This document shows, in pieces, positions 25,885 to 38,786 of a DNA stretch of 64,000 bases; the stretch's first letter is position 1; the number at the start of each line of letters is the position of its first letter. This stretch comes from Phycicoccus sp. M110.8. Its GTDB lineage: Bacteria; Actinomycetota; Actinomycetes; Actinomycetales; Dermatophilaceae. A program made the position numbers and the translations under genes. The notes below the pieces were generated by a model. That model made no database searches. It worked only from the letters and a program-made list of their open reading frames with translations, and was not told the DNA's origin. Location of the stretch: positions 1,736,001 to 1,800,000 of the forward strand of contig NZ_JAWDIC010000001.1 in assembly GCF_032464895.1 (NCBI RefSeq), read 5' to 3'.

Positions 25885-27008
25885 GTGCCCACCGCCGCGG
25901 CGTTGAGCCCTACTACCTCGAAGACCGCCACCGGGCGCGTGATCCCACGGAGCTCGACGGGCCCGAGCGGCCGGGTCACGGCAACGTCGTCCAGCTCCGT
26001 CTCGACCCGCTGCGTGATCAGGACCTGGCCGGCCGCGGCTCGCGACGACAGCCGGGCACTGACGTTCGTGACGGTCCCGATGGCGGCGTAGTCGTACCGC
26101 CCCTCGAACCCCACCCGGCCGAGCGTGGCATACCCCTGGGCGATCCCCACCCCGAAGCCGAGGTCGTGCCCACGCCGACGCCACCCCTCGGCGAGCTCGG
26201 CCACCCGGGACCGCATCGCCACCGCCATCCGGACCGCCCGTCTGGGGGCGTCGGGGCAGGGGATCGGGTCGTTGAAGAAGACGAGCAGGCCGTCCCCGGC
26301 GAAGTGCTCGAGTGTGCCCTCGAACCGGAACACCAGGTCGCCGAGGGCCTGGTGGTAGCTGCGCAGCACGGACATGATCTCCTCCGGCTCGGAGGTCTCG
26401 GCGAAGGAGGTGAAGCCGCGCAGGTCGCAGTAGACGGCCGTGATCTCGCCCCGGTGGCTCTCCAGGAACGACTCCTCGCCGCTCGCGGTCACGAGCCCGG
26501 CCACCTGCGGTGAGAGGAACCTGCGGAGCCGGCCGACCCGCTCGATCTCCTGCACCTGCTCGGCCACCTTGGTCTCGAGCTGGGTGTTCCACCGCGCCAG
26601 CTCGTCGGCCTGGCGGACGATGGTGTCGTGGTAGCGCTTGACCCGCACCAGCGACCGCACGCGGGCCAGCAGCTCGGCCTGCTCGAACGGCTTGGTCACG
26701 AAGTCGTCGGCACCGGCCTCGATCGCGGCCACCTTCTGCTGGTCGCCGCTGGCCGTCACCATCACCACCGGCAGGTACTCCGTGCTCGGGTTGGCACGGA
26801 TGCGTCGGCACGTCTCGTACCCGTCGATGCCCGGCATGACCACGTCGAGCAGCACCAGGTCGGGCACCTCCCGCTGCAGGCACCGCAGGGCCTCCTCCCC
26901 CGTCGCCGCGGTCCGGACCCTGAAGCCACGGGGCGCAAGGACGGCGTCCAGCAGCTTGAGGTTCGCGGGCAGGTCGTCGACCACGAGGATCGTCGCGTCG
27001 TCGGTCAC
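25881..27008 (-). CDS. Response regulator with class III nucleotide cyclase output
   Basis: This 375-aa protein joins a receiver domain (about 5-120, phosphoacceptor D55 in LVLLDVVMPG, K107), a helical linker (130-165) and a class III adenylate/guanylate cyclase domain (about 185-365). Metal-binding D195 (YCDLRGFT) and D239 (HFAGDGLLVFF) and the transition-state pair N315/R319 (TVTNVSARL) are present. The purine-recognising Lys and Asp positions are changed (EHFAGDG; IGTVTN in place of IGDxVN), so whether it makes cAMP, cGMP or something else is open. Start and stop each overlap neighbours by 4 nt. Confidence 0.9.
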   Translation of the reverse strand: MTDDATILVVDDLPANLKLLDAVLAPRGFRVRTAATGEEALRCLQREVPDLVLLDVVMPGIDGYETCRRIRANPSTEYLPVVMVTASGDQQKVAAIEAGADDFVTKPFEQAELLARVRSLVRVKRYHDTIVRQADELARWNTQLETKVAEQVQEIERVGRLRRFLSPQVAGLVTASGEESFLESHRGEITAVYCDLRGFTSFAETSEPEEIMSVLRSYHQALGDLVFRFEGTLEHFAGDGLLVFFNDPIPCPDAPRRAVRMAVAMRSRVAELAEGWRRRGHDLGFGVGIAQGYATLGRVGFEGRYDYAAIGTVTNVSARLSSRAAAGQVLITQRVETELDDVAVTRPLGPVELRGITRPVAVFEVVGLNAAAVGT

Positions 27009-27388
27009 TGGTTCCCCCCTCGGAGGTGCTCGCGCACCTGGTCCGGGAACCGGCGCACGTCGATGGGCTTGTGCAGGTAGCCGTCGAACCCGGCGGCGAG
27101 CGCCCGCTCCCGGTCCTCGCGCATGGCGAACGCCGTCAGGGCGACGACGGGGATGTCGGACGTGCGCTCGTCGCGCCGCAGCCGGCTGAGGGCCTCGTGC
27201 CCGTCGATGCCGGGCAGCTGCAGGTCCATGAGCACCAGGTCGGGGCGGGCCGAGGTGGCCCGCGCGACCGCGTCCTCACCACTGACGGCGACGAGGACGG
27301 TGAACCCGGCGAACTCGAGCACGTCGCGCGCCAGCTTGAGGTTCCGGTCGTTGTCCTCGACGAGCAGGACGACGGGGCCCGTGGTCAC
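27005..27388 (-). CDS. Single-domain response regulator (DivK/CheY-like)
   Basis: This 127-aa receiver domain has the acidic pocket (LVEDNDRN), phosphoacceptor D55 (LVLMDLQLPGIDG), the Thr in ALTAFAM and Lys107 (LHKPID). No output domain. It probably shuttles phosphate between the hybrid kinase upstream and the REC-cyclase downstream. It overlaps both neighbours by 4 nt (GTGA). Confidence 0.93.
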   Translation of the reverse strand: MTTGPVVLLVEDNDRNLKLARDVLEFAGFTVLVAVSGEDAVARATSARPDLVLMDLQLPGIDGHEALSRLRRDERTSDIPVVALTAFAMREDRERALAAGFDGYLHKPIDVRRFPDQVREHLRGGNQ

Positions 27389-30081
27389 GAGTGCCCCTCC
27401 TGCCGGGCGCCCGGCGCTGCCTCGTCCGGTGCTGCCTCGGCGGGGGTCGTCGCGGCCGACGCTCCCTGGGCCTGTGCGCCGCCCGCGGTCGGGATCCCCG
27501 CGAGCCGCAGCGCCAGCTGGTGCAGGTCGACGGCACTCTTGGACGCCACGAACTCGATCCGCCCCTCGAGCAGCCGGCGCTCACCCGGCGTGAGTGTCTT
27601 GGTGGTCAGGACCACGACCGGCACCGCGGCCGTCACCGGGTCGGAGCGCAGCAGGTCGACCATGGCGAAACCGTCCGTCTCGGGCATGAGCAGGTCCACG
27701 AGCACGACCGTGGGCTGATTGGCCCGCACCAGGGTGAGGGCGTCGTCGACCCGCTGGCAGGCGTGCACGGTCCAGCCGGCCGGCTGCAGGGCCTGCCGGA
27801 CGAGCTCGAGTGCGGTCGGGTCGTCGTCGACGTGGACCGCGACCCGCCCCGGACCGGCGGCCTCGTGCCGGGGGTGGAGCAGCCGGCCGAGGGTGGCGAT
27901 GAGGTCCTCGCGGGCCACCGGTTTCACGAGGTAGTCGGAGGCGCCGAGTGCGATGCCTCGGCCCCGGTCGGCCAGTACGGAGACCACGACGACCGGCGTC
28001 CCTGCAACGGCGGGATCGCCCTTGATCGCGGTGAGGACTTCCCAGCCGTCCATGCCGGGCAGTCGGATGTCGAGGACCACCACGTCCGGCCGCAGCGTAC
28101 GAACTGCGTCCAGGCCCTCCGGACCGGTGCCCCTGGTGACGGTCTGCAGGCCGGCGGTGCCCAGGTGCAGGGCCAGCAGCTCGGCCGAGCTCGGGTCGTC
28201 CTCGATCACGACTGCCAGGGGGCTGCCGTTGCCCTGCGCTCCGGTGGTCGAGGCCGCAGTCGTGTCGCCGAGCGCAGCCTCGTGCAGCGGCAGGGAGAAG
28301 CCGAAGGTGCTGCCGTGTCCGAGCTCGCTGGTCAGCCAGATACGACCGCCGTGCAACTCGACGATCCGCTTGGTGAGCGTCAGGCCCAGCCCGGTTCCCT
28401 CCACCTTCCTGGCCGCCCGCGTGCCCTGCTGGAAGGAGTCGAAGATGCGGTGCTGGTCCTCGACGGCGATGCCGATCCCGGTGTCGGCGACCGTCACTTC
28501 CAGCTCCCCGCTCACCACCCTCGCCGTCACGGTGACCCGACCGCCGTCGGGGGTGAACTTGATGGCGTTGCTCAGCAGGTTCAGCAGGACCTGCTTGAAC
28601 CGCAGCTCGTCCGCGCGCACCGACCCCACCTGTTCGGACACCTCGGTGCGCACGGTGATCCGGTGGTCCGCCGCGCGCTCGCGCACCATCGCCAGGACGT
28701 ACCCGACCGCCGGCTCGACGGGGAAGTCGGCCAGGTCGAGCTCCATCTGGCCGGCCTCGACCTTGCTGAGGTCGAGCACGTCGTTGAGCAGGGCGAGCAG
28801 GTGGCGGCCGGAGCCGAGGATGTCGCGCAGGTAGTCCTCCTGGCGCTCGTTGAGGTCGCCGAACATCCGCTCCAGGAGCACCTCCGAGAAGCCGATGACC
28901 GCGTTGAGGGGGGTGCGCAGCTCGTGCGACATGCTCGCGAGGAACTCCGACTTGTGCCTGCTCGCCTCGGCCAGCGCGACGCTCTGCTGCTCGAGCTCTT
29001 GGTACAGCCGGGCGTTCGTGAGCGCGATGGCCGACTGGCTGGCGAAGGCCTCGAGCACCGCCCGCGTCTCCGGACCGAAACCTCCGACCCGGCGCCGCCG
29101 CACGACCAGGGCTCCGACCACGCGGTCGGAGCGCAGGAGCGGGATGGCGAGCAGCGAGCACCACCCGGCGTCGCGGAGCACCGAGAGGTGCGGGTCCCGG
29201 TCGGTGTCGTTGAGGTCGGTGACTTCCACCGCCGTGCGGTCCAGGCAGGCGCGTCCGACGAGCGTCTCGTCGATGTGGATGCGGGCCTCGCGCAGAGCGT
29301 CGACGACTTCCGGCGGGGTACCGATCGCCGTCCGCACCCGGAACAGCCGCGAGTCCTCGTCGAACTCCATGAGGGAGCCGCCGTCGGTCCCGGACAGCTG
29401 GACCGCTGCGGTCACGATGGTGCGCAGGACCTCGTCGACGTCCAGGCTGGAGCTCAGGGCCTCAGCGACCTCGGCGAGCGCCTCCAGCTGGTCGACCCTG
29501 GTGGCCAGCTCGGTCGACCTCGCCTCCAAGGACCGCAGCAGCTCGACGGTCCGGATCGCCATGGCGCCCTGGGTGGCGAACGTGGACAGCAGGGCTGCGG
29601 CGCGGTCGTCGAACGGGTCCACTCGGGTGCGCCAGACCGAGAGCACCCCGACCACTTGGTCGTGGACCACCATCGGCGCGCCCATGATGGTGCGGATCCC
29701 CCCGAGTCGCTGGAACACCGGACGGTCGTAGTCCGGGTCGGCGAGCACGTCGTTGATCTGGAGTGTGGTGCGGTCGAGGCTGACCCGGCCGATGAGGGAG
29801 GTCCGGTCCCTGGGTACCGGTCGGCGGGCCGCGTAGTCCCGGTACTCGGGGGACGCGCCGAACGAGCGGGTCAGGACGTACTGGCTGTCGTGGACCAGGT
29901 GGATCTGGCCGACGTCGGCCCGGCACAGCGCTCTGGCGCGTTCGACGATGGCCCCGAAGACGTCCTCGGGAGCGGTGCCGGTGTCGGCGAGCATGGTCAG
30001 GATCTCGCTCGTGGCGGCGAGCTGCTCGCGCGTCTCGCGAAGTTCCTCGGCCAGGTGGGACTGGCTGGCAGGTGTCGTCAC
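27385..30081 (-). CDS. Cytosolic hybrid histidine kinase, GAF-GAF-HisKA-HATPase-REC-REC
   Basis: The GTG at 30081 follows GGGAGG by 6 nt, giving 898 aa. A short coiled coil (about 8-30) is followed by GAF1 (35-180), GAF2 (205-355), HisKA with the phosphoacceptor His386 (SMSHELRTPLNAVIGFSEVL), a HATPase domain (about 485-605, N-box NLLSNAIKFTPDGG, G-boxes DTGIGIAVED and GTGLGLTLTKRIV) and two receiver domains (Asp671 in VVLDIRLPGMDG, Asp796 in LVDLLMPETDG). No membrane segment, so an intracellular signal is sensed by the GAF domains; no haem or iron-sulfur residues stand out. It leads the coupled operon. The 138-nt gap before it holds no convincing promoter. Confidence 0.93.
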   Translation of the reverse strand: MTTPASQSHLAEELRETREQLAATSEILTMLADTGTAPEDVFGAIVERARALCRADVGQIHLVHDSQYVLTRSFGASPEYRDYAARRPVPRDRTSLIGRVSLDRTTLQINDVLADPDYDRPVFQRLGGIRTIMGAPMVVHDQVVGVLSVWRTRVDPFDDRAAALLSTFATQGAMAIRTVELLRSLEARSTELATRVDQLEALAEVAEALSSSLDVDEVLRTIVTAAVQLSGTDGGSLMEFDEDSRLFRVRTAIGTPPEVVDALREARIHIDETLVGRACLDRTAVEVTDLNDTDRDPHLSVLRDAGWCSLLAIPLLRSDRVVGALVVRRRRVGGFGPETRAVLEAFASQSAIALTNARLYQELEQQSVALAEASRHKSEFLASMSHELRTPLNAVIGFSEVLLERMFGDLNERQEDYLRDILGSGRHLLALLNDVLDLSKVEAGQMELDLADFPVEPAVGYVLAMVRERAADHRITVRTEVSEQVGSVRADELRFKQVLLNLLSNAIKFTPDGGRVTVTARVVSGELEVTVADTGIGIAVEDQHRIFDSFQQGTRAARKVEGTGLGLTLTKRIVELHGGRIWLTSELGHGSTFGFSLPLHEAALGDTTAASTTGAQGNGSPLAVVIEDDPSSAELLALHLGTAGLQTVTRGTGPEGLDAVRTLRPDVVVLDIRLPGMDGWEVLTAIKGDPAVAGTPVVVVSVLADRGRGIALGASDYLVKPVAREDLIATLGRLLHPRHEAAGPGRVAVHVDDDPTALELVRQALQPAGWTVHACQRVDDALTLVRANQPTVVLVDLLMPETDGFAMVDLLRSDPVTAAVPVVVLTTKTLTPGERRLLEGRIEFVASKSAVDLHQLALRLAGIPTAGGAQAQGASAATTPAEAAPDEAAPGARQEGHS

Positions 30082-30219
30082 GGCGGCCTCCCTCGACGAG
30101 TCGGCACCTCTGCGCGTGGACCCCTGCACCGTTGTCCGATTGCGAGTGTCCACCCTCGGTTGCCTCCGCGTCTCCCCCCTTTTGACGCAGCCGCCGGGCC
30201 GTCGCCGCCGCCCACCCAC

Positions 30220-30978
30220 TCAGCTCGGGAGGAGGCGTCCGTCGCGGGGTGCGAACACGGGCAGGGCGTCGGCGTCGGAGTAGCGACCCCGCAGGTACTC
30301 GTCCACCCAGGCGAGGCGGTCGTCGTACCCCGACTCGGCCACCACCCGGTCGCACACGGCGTCGAGGTCGACCTCGGTGTGCCGCAACGACACCTGGCCG
30401 CCGCGCAGCAGCGCCCACGAGCCGCCGGGGCGCCCGTACGGCATACCGATGCTCCCGGGGTTGACCACCCACCGACGGTCCACGAGGCGTGCGAACGGCA
30501 TGTGGGTGTGGCCGCACAGCACGGTGCGCACGTCGGCCGGCAGCCCCGAGAACGCCTCCGCCCAGCGCTCGAGCCGGGTGTCGACGAGCACGACCTCGTC
30601 GTCGTCCCGCGGGGAGCCGTGGCACGCCAGCACCGGCCCGAACCCGTCGACGTCGACGGTCGCCGGGTGTGGCAGCCCGGCGAGCAGCTCGACCTGGTCG
30701 GGCCGCAGCTGGGACCCGGCCCACTGCGACTCCAGGTGCTCGCTCGTGCCGCCGCGGGCGACCTCGACCAGCTCGCGGTCGGCGTTGCCACGCACCAGCA
30801 CGCCGCGCTCCCCCAGGGCGGCGAGCGCGTCGAGGGTCTCGACCGGCATCGGCCCGGCGGCGTGGTCACCGCAGACGACGACGAGGTCGGCGTGCGCGAC
30901 GTCGGGCTCGGCGAGCACCGCCTCGAGGACGGGCAGCACCCCGTGGACGTCGGACAGGACCGCGACGGACTCGACCAT
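30220..30978 (-). CDS. Metallophosphoesterase (calcineurin-like)
   Basis: This 252-aa protein has the metal-site motifs of the family: VLSDVHGVLPVLEAVL (8-23), VVCGDHAAGP, VRGNADRE, CHGSPRD and LCGHTHMPF. The closest style is the YfcE/MJ0936-type bacterial phosphodiesterases. It could hydrolyse phosphodiesters, including cyclic nucleotides, which would be notable beside a cyclase operon; that is inference. It lies 138 nt upstream of the hybrid kinase on the same strand and diverges from the M4 protease. Confidence 0.88.
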   Translation of the reverse strand: MVESVAVLSDVHGVLPVLEAVLAEPDVAHADLVVVCGDHAAGPMPVETLDALAALGERGVLVRGNADRELVEVARGGTSEHLESQWAGSQLRPDQVELLAGLPHPATVDVDGFGPVLACHGSPRDDDEVVLVDTRLERWAEAFSGLPADVRTVLCGHTHMPFARLVDRRWVVNPGSIGMPYGRPGGSWALLRGGQVSLRHTEVDLDAVCDRVVAESGYDDRLAWVDEYLRGRYSDADALPVFAPRDGRLLPS

Positions 30979-31163
30979 GCTGCGACCGTATGCCGCGCGT
31001 GGTGCGGGTGGGCCCGTGTTCGCCGCGGGCGGACCGCGGTTGCCCCCCGCGGACCGCGTCGACTCGGGGCACCGGCGGCGGGTCGACCGGGCGGTCGCGC
31101 CGGCCGGGCGTCGCGCCGGCCGGTCGGGTCGCCGCTGTCGGTGCCCGGGCGCACCATGGGGGC

Positions 31164-32669
31164 ATGCCCGAGATGTCCGAGTCGCCCCGATGCACGATCG
31201 TCCCGCCCTACCTGCTCGAGGCGCTGTCCAGCCAGGGGTCGGGCGAGGTGGCGCACTGCGCCTCCCGGACGCTCAGCCACGACGGGGAGTGGCGCTCGCG
31301 CCGGGGTGCCGGCGGTGCGCGGCATGGGGCCACCGGTGGCGCGACCGCCCGGGCGGCCGGGGGTGGCGCGGCCGCCCCGGACGACGGCACCGCCCCGCAG
31401 CGGGTGGTCAGCGACGCCGGCGGCACCCAGACCCTGCCCGGGCGCCGCGTGCGCGGCGAGGGCGAGCCCGCGTCGGGGGACGCCGCGGCCGACGAGGCCT
31501 ACGACGGGCTCGGCGCGACCTGGCAGCTCTACCGCGAGCAGTACGGCCGCGACTCCCTCGACGACAAGGGGCTGCCGCTGCTCGCGTCGGTCCACTACGG
31601 CACGGACTACGACAACGCGTTCTGGGACGGCACGCAGATGGTGTTCGGCGACGGCGACGGCCGGGTCTTCACTCGGTTCACCGTCGCGGTCGACGTCATC
31701 GGGCACGAGCTCACCCACGGGGTCACCGAGCTCACGGCCGGGCTCACCTACCAGGGCCAGTCGGGGGCCCTCAACGAGAGCATCTCCGACGTGTTCGGGT
31801 CCCTGGTGCGCCAGCGCGCCGCGGGTGAGACCGCGGACCAGGCGGACTGGCTCATCGGCAAGGGCCTGTTCACCCCGTCGGTGAAGGGCGTGGCCCTGCG
31901 GTCGATGAAGGCGCCGGGCACGGCCTACGACGACCCGCAGCTCGGCAAGGACCCGCAGCCGGCCGACATGTCGGGCTACGTTCAGACCACCGACGACAAC
32001 GGCGGCGTGCACCTCAACTCCGGCATCCCCAACCGCGCCTTCTACCTCGCCGCGACGGCCATCGGCGGCAACACCTGGGAGGGCGCCGGCCAGGTCTGGT
32101 ACGACGTGCTCACCGGCGGCACCATCACCGCCGACTGCGACTTCGCCACGTTCGCCGGGCTCACGGTGGCCGCCGCCGAGGCCCGGTATGCCGCGGGCTC
32201 ACCCCAGGCGCGGGCCGTGCGCGACGCCTGGGTGCAGGTGGGCGTGCTGTCCGGGGCGTCCGCAGCGGACGGTGCATCCGCGACCAGCACTGCGTCGACC
32301 AGCACTGCCTCGACCAGCGCCGGGTCGACGGGTGCCGGGTCGACGGGTGCCGGGTCGACGGGTGCCGGGCCGTCCGGCGCCACTCCCGCCGGGGCCGCGG
32401 TCAGGGTGCGCCGGACGGGCGGCATCGCCGGCCAGCACCGCCGGCGTACCGTCGCCCTGGCCGAGCTGTCGGATGACGACGCGCACGCGTGGCGCGGGCT
32501 GCTGGCCGACGACGGGCTCCGCGCGCTGGCCGCCCGGCGGGGGCGGGTGATCCCAGACGCCTTCACGTACCACGTGGCCTGTCCCCCGGAGTCCGACGAG
32601 GTGGAGCTGCCCGAGCTGGACCTGCCCGAGGACGTTCGCGACCTGCTCCGCCGGACGCTCGACGCCTGA
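31164..32669 (+). CDS. Protealysin-like M4 metalloprotease fused to a C-terminal emfourin-like inhibitor domain
   Basis: This 501-aa protein has no signal peptide. Its N-terminus carries the short Pro-Pro motif of protealysin-type propeptides (CTIVPPYLLEAL, 10-21). The thermolysin domain (about 110-375) shows the zinc site HELTH (H181, E182, H185), the third ligand in NESISD (E205) and DNGGVHLNSGIPNRAF. After a Thr/Ser/Gly/Ala linker made of DNA repeats, the last ~95 residues (from VRVRRTGGIAG to the end, including DAFTYHVA) look like emfourin, the protealysin inhibitor normally encoded as a separate gene. A built-in inhibitor is inferred. Start chosen at ATG 31164; ATG 31173 is possible. Confidence 0.85.
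   Translation: MPEMSESPRCTIVPPYLLEALSSQGSGEVAHCASRTLSHDGEWRSRRGAGGARHGATGGATARAAGGGAAAPDDGTAPQRVVSDAGGTQTLPGRRVRGEGEPASGDAAADEAYDGLGATWQLYREQYGRDSLDDKGLPLLASVHYGTDYDNAFWDGTQMVFGDGDGRVFTRFTVAVDVIGHELTHGVTELTAGLTYQGQSGALNESISDVFGSLVRQRAAGETADQADWLIGKGLFTPSVKGVALRSMKAPGTAYDDPQLGKDPQPADMSGYVQTTDDNGGVHLNSGIPNRAFYLAATAIGGNTWEGAGQVWYDVLTGGTITADCDFATFAGLTVAAAEARYAAGSPQARAVRDAWVQVGVLSGASAADGASATSTASTSTASTSAGSTGAGSTGAGSTGAGPSGATPAGAAVRVRRTGGIAGQHRRRTVALAELSDDDAHAWRGLLADDGLRALAARRGRVIPDAFTYHVACPPESDEVELPELDLPEDVRDLLRRTLDA
32322..32366. repeat. 15-bp tandem repeat in the M4-emfourin linker
   Basis: GGGTCGACGGGTGCC is repeated three times without interruption, preceded by related GACCAGCACTGC units. It encodes the Gly-Ser-Thr-Gly-Ala linker between protease and inhibitor domains and could change length by slippage. 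Confidence 0.85.
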
Positions 32670-32678
32670 GGCCGGTGG

Positions 32679-32697
32679 GCCGGCACCGTGTGCCGGC
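32679..32697. terminator. Hairpin between convergent protease and lipoprotein genes
   Basis: GCCGGCAC (32679-32686), loop CGT, GTGCCGGC (32690-32697): a perfect 8-bp stem with further G-C pairs possible outside. It is in the 85-nt convergent gap, so it may serve both genes. Confidence 0.65.
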
Positions 32698-32754
32698 GGG
32701 CCACGACGGCGGCCGTCGTTGGCTCGAGTCGTTCGGTGCCCTGAGGGCGAGCGG

Positions 32755-36015
<3,261 letters not shown>

Positions 36016-36041
36016 GGCCGGTATGCCGCGCGGCCCGGCGG

Positions 36042-36055
36042 GTTTCACGTGGAAC
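36042..36055. other. parS-like site in the gyrB-gyrA gap
   Basis: GTTTCACGTGGAAC differs from the parS core by one base (A to G). It lies in the 98-nt gyrB-gyrA gap, ~25 kb from the parAB cluster and on the other side of oriC. This variant still carries the central CACGTG and may bind ParB more weakly. Confidence 0.7.
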
Positions 36056-36113
36056 CAGCCGCCCGGCATACCGACGAAGCTTCCTCGAATGGCATTGAAG
36101 GACAAGGGAATCC

Positions 36114-38786
36114 ATGACTGAGCAGCCGCCCACCATCACCCCGGGCGATCGGACCGAGCCGATCGACCTCAACACGGAGATGCAGCGCAGCTACATCGAG
36201 TACGCGATGAGCGTCATCGTCAGCCGCGCGCTGCCCGACGTGCGGGACGGGCTCAAGCCGGTGCACCGGCGCGTGCTGTACGCCATGTACGACGGGGGCT
36301 ACCGGCCCGACCGCGGCTACAACAAGTGCAGCCGCGTCGTCGGTGACGTCATGGGCCAGTACCACCCGCACGGCGACAGCGCGATCTACGACGCCCTCGT
36401 CCGGCTCGTGCAGGACTGGTCGCTGCGGTACCCGCTCGTCGACGGCCAGGGCAACTTCGGCAGCCGCGGCAACGACGGTGCCGCGGCCCCGCGGTACACC
36501 GAGTGCCGGATGGCGCAGATCGCCATGGAGATGGTCCGCGACATCCACGAGGAGACCGTCGACTTCCAGCCGAACTACGACGGCAAGACCCAGGAGCCGA
36601 CGGTCCTGCCGAGCCGGTTCCCCAACCTGCTCGTCAACGGCTCGGCCGGCATCGCCGTCGGCATGGCCACCCAGATCCCGCCGCACAACCTGCGCGAGGT
36701 CGCGGCCGGTGCGCAGGTCTACCTCGACAACCCGGACATGCCGCGCGAGGAGCTGCTCGAGCGGCTGCTGACGATCATCCAGGGCCCGGACTTCCCGACC
36801 GGGGCGCTCATCATGGGCCGCCGTGGCATCGAGGACGCGTACCGCACGGGCCGCGGCTCGATCATCATGCGCTCGGTCGTCGAGGTCGAGGAGATCCAGG
36901 GCCGGCAGTGCCTCGTCGTCACCGAGCTGCCGTACCAGGTCAACCCCGACACCCTCGCGCAGAAGATCGCCGAGCTGATCAAGGACGGCAAGCTCGCCGG
37001 CATCGCCGACCTGCGCGACGAGACCTCGGGCCGCACCGGCCAGCGCCTCGTCATCGTGCTCAAGCGCGACGCGGTCGCCAAGGTCGTGCTCAACAACCTG
37101 TACAAGCACACCCAGCTGCAGACCAACTTCGGCGCCAACATGCTGGCGCTCGTCGACGGGGTGCCGCGCACCCTGCCGCTCGACGCGTTCATCCGGCACT
37201 GGGTCGACCACCAGATCGAGGTCATCCAGCGGCGCACGACCTTCCGCCTGCGCAAGGCAGAGGCCGAGATCCACATCTTGCGCGGCCTGCTCAAGGCGCT
37301 CGACGCGCTCGACGAGGTCATCGCCCTCATCCGCCGCTCCCCCACCGTGGAGGAGGCACGCGACGGGCTCATCGAGCTGCTGGAGATCGACGAGATCCAG
37401 GCGCGCGCGATCCTCGACATGCAGCTGCGCCGCCTGGCTGCCCTCGAGCGCCAGAAGATCATCGACCAGCACGACGAGCTCGAGGCGATGATCCTGGACT
37501 ACCAGGACATCCTCGCGACGCCCGCCCGCCAGCGGAGCATCGTCTCCGAGGAGCTCGGCGCGATCGTCGACAAGTACGGCGACGACCGCCGCACGACGAT
37601 CGACCTCTTCGACGGCGACATGTCGATGGAGGACCTCATTCCCGAGGAGGACGTGGTCGTCACCATCACCCGTGGTGGGTACGCCAAGCGCACCCGGGTC
37701 GACGCGTACCGCTCCCAGGGCCGTGGCGGGCGCGGTGTCCGCGGTGCGGCGCTGCGCGGCGATGACATGGTGGAGCACTTCTTCACCACGTCCTCGCACC
37801 ACTGGCTGCTCTTCTTCACCAACCTCGGCCGGGTCTACCGGGTCAAGGCGTACGAGCTGCCCGACGCCGGCCGCGACGCCAAGGGCCAGCACGTCGCGAA
37901 CCTGTTGGCGCTGCAGCCCGACGAGCAGATCGCCCAGGTGCTCGACCTGCGCGACTACGCCCAGGCGCCGTACCTCGTGCTCGCGACGAAGAAAGGCCTG
38001 GTCAAGAAGACCCGGCTCGCCGACTACGACTCCCCCCGCTCGGGCGGCCTCATCGCGGTGAACCTGCGCGACGGCGACGAGCTGATCGGCGTGGACCTGC
38101 TCAGCGCCGACGACGACCTGCTGCTCGTGTCCCGGAAGGCGCAGTCCGTGCGCTTCCACGCGACCGACGAGCAGCTGCGCCCCATGGGCCGGGCGACCAG
38201 CGGCGTGACCGGCATGCGGTTCCGCGGCGACGACTCGCTGCTGTCGATGAGCGTGGTCCGCGCCGGTGAGGACCCGGACGTGTTCGTCGTCTTCGAGAAC
38301 GGCATGGCCAAGCGCTCGCCCTCCTCGGAGTGGAACGTCAAGGGCCGCGGCGGCCTCGGTGTCGCCGTCGCCAAGATCACCGAGCGCAACGGCGACCTCG
38401 TGGGTGCGCTCACCGTGTCCGAGTCCGACGACGTCATGGTGGTCTTCGCCAAGGGCAACGTCGTGCGTATGCCGGTCGCCCCGGTGGCCCGCCGTGGGCG
38501 CAACACCCAGGGCGTCATCTTCGCCCGCCCGGGCAAGGGCGATGCGGTGGTGGCCGTGACCGACGCACCGGAGACGGCGCCCGAGGACGTGGTGACCGAG
38601 GCGGAGGCGGCAGCCGAGGGTGGGATCGCCACCGTCGCGGCCGACATGGCGGCTGTCCAGCCCGTGAGTGGCGAAGGCGACTCGCAGGCCATCGATGCCG
38701 TACCGTCGGAAACGAACGATCAGGTCACGCCCGAGGCTCCTGCCGCGGACGGGTCCGATGACGAGGGCACCGGAGGTAACGCGTGA
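36114..38786 (+). CDS. gyrA: DNA gyrase subunit A
   Basis: This 890-aa protein has the catalytic Tyr128 (APRYTECRM), the quinolone-determining segment [12 protein letters not shown] with Ser89 and Asp93 at the two main resistance positions (drug-sensitive type residues), and a C-terminal DNA-wrapping beta-pinwheel with the GyrA box QGRGGRG. The last ~100 residues form an acidic Ala/Glu tail. There is no intein, unlike some mycobacterial GyrA. Its stop overlaps the next start by 4 nt (GTGA). Confidence 0.98.
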   Translation: MTEQPPTITPGDRTEPIDLNTEMQRSYIEYAMSVIVSRALPDVRDGLKPVHRRVLYAMYDGGYRPDRGYNKCSRVVGDVMGQYHPHGDSAIYDALVRLVQDWSLRYPLVDGQGNFGSRGNDGAAAPRYTECRMAQIAMEMVRDIHEETVDFQPNYDGKTQEPTVLPSRFPNLLVNGSAGIAVGMATQIPPHNLREVAAGAQVYLDNPDMPREELLERLLTIIQGPDFPTGALIMGRRGIEDAYRTGRGSIIMRSVVEVEEIQGRQCLVVTELPYQVNPDTLAQKIAELIKDGKLAGIADLRDETSGRTGQRLVIVLKRDAVAKVVLNNLYKHTQLQTNFGANMLALVDGVPRTLPLDAFIRHWVDHQIEVIQRRTTFRLRKAEAEIHILRGLLKALDALDEVIALIRRSPTVEEARDGLIELLEIDEIQARAILDMQLRRLAALERQKIIDQHDELEAMILDYQDILATPARQRSIVSEELGAIVDKYGDDRRTTIDLFDGDMSMEDLIPEEDVVVTITRGGYAKRTRVDAYRSQGRGGRGVRGAALRGDDMVEHFFTTSSHHWLLFFTNLGRVYRVKAYELPDAGRDAKGQHVANLLALQPDEQIAQVLDLRDYAQAPYLVLATKKGLVKKTRLADYDSPRSGGLIAVNLRDGDELIGVDLLSADDDLLLVSRKAQSVRFHATDEQLRPMGRATSGVTGMRFRGDDSLLSMSVVRAGEDPDVFVVFENGMAKRSPSSEWNVKGRGGLGVAVAKITERNGDLVGALTVSESDDVMVVFAKGNVVRMPVAPVARRGRNTQGVIFARPGKGDAVVAVTDAPETAPEDVVTEAEAAAEGGIATVAADMAAVQPVSGEGDSQAIDAVPSETNDQVTPEAPAADGSDDEGTGGNA

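Noticed and set aside
30130-30150. DnaA-like word TTGTCCGAT before the hybrid kinase
   Set aside because: Two mismatches to TTGTCCACA and no neighbouring boxes.
27391-31884. A 1,497-codon plus-strand frame across the kinase operon
   Set aside because: It runs antisense to the GAF-kinase and phosphoesterase genes, crosses their boundaries and shows no domain.
36114-38786. Possible intein in gyrA
   Set aside because: Length and motif order are continuous; no splicing motifs interrupt the Tyr128 region.
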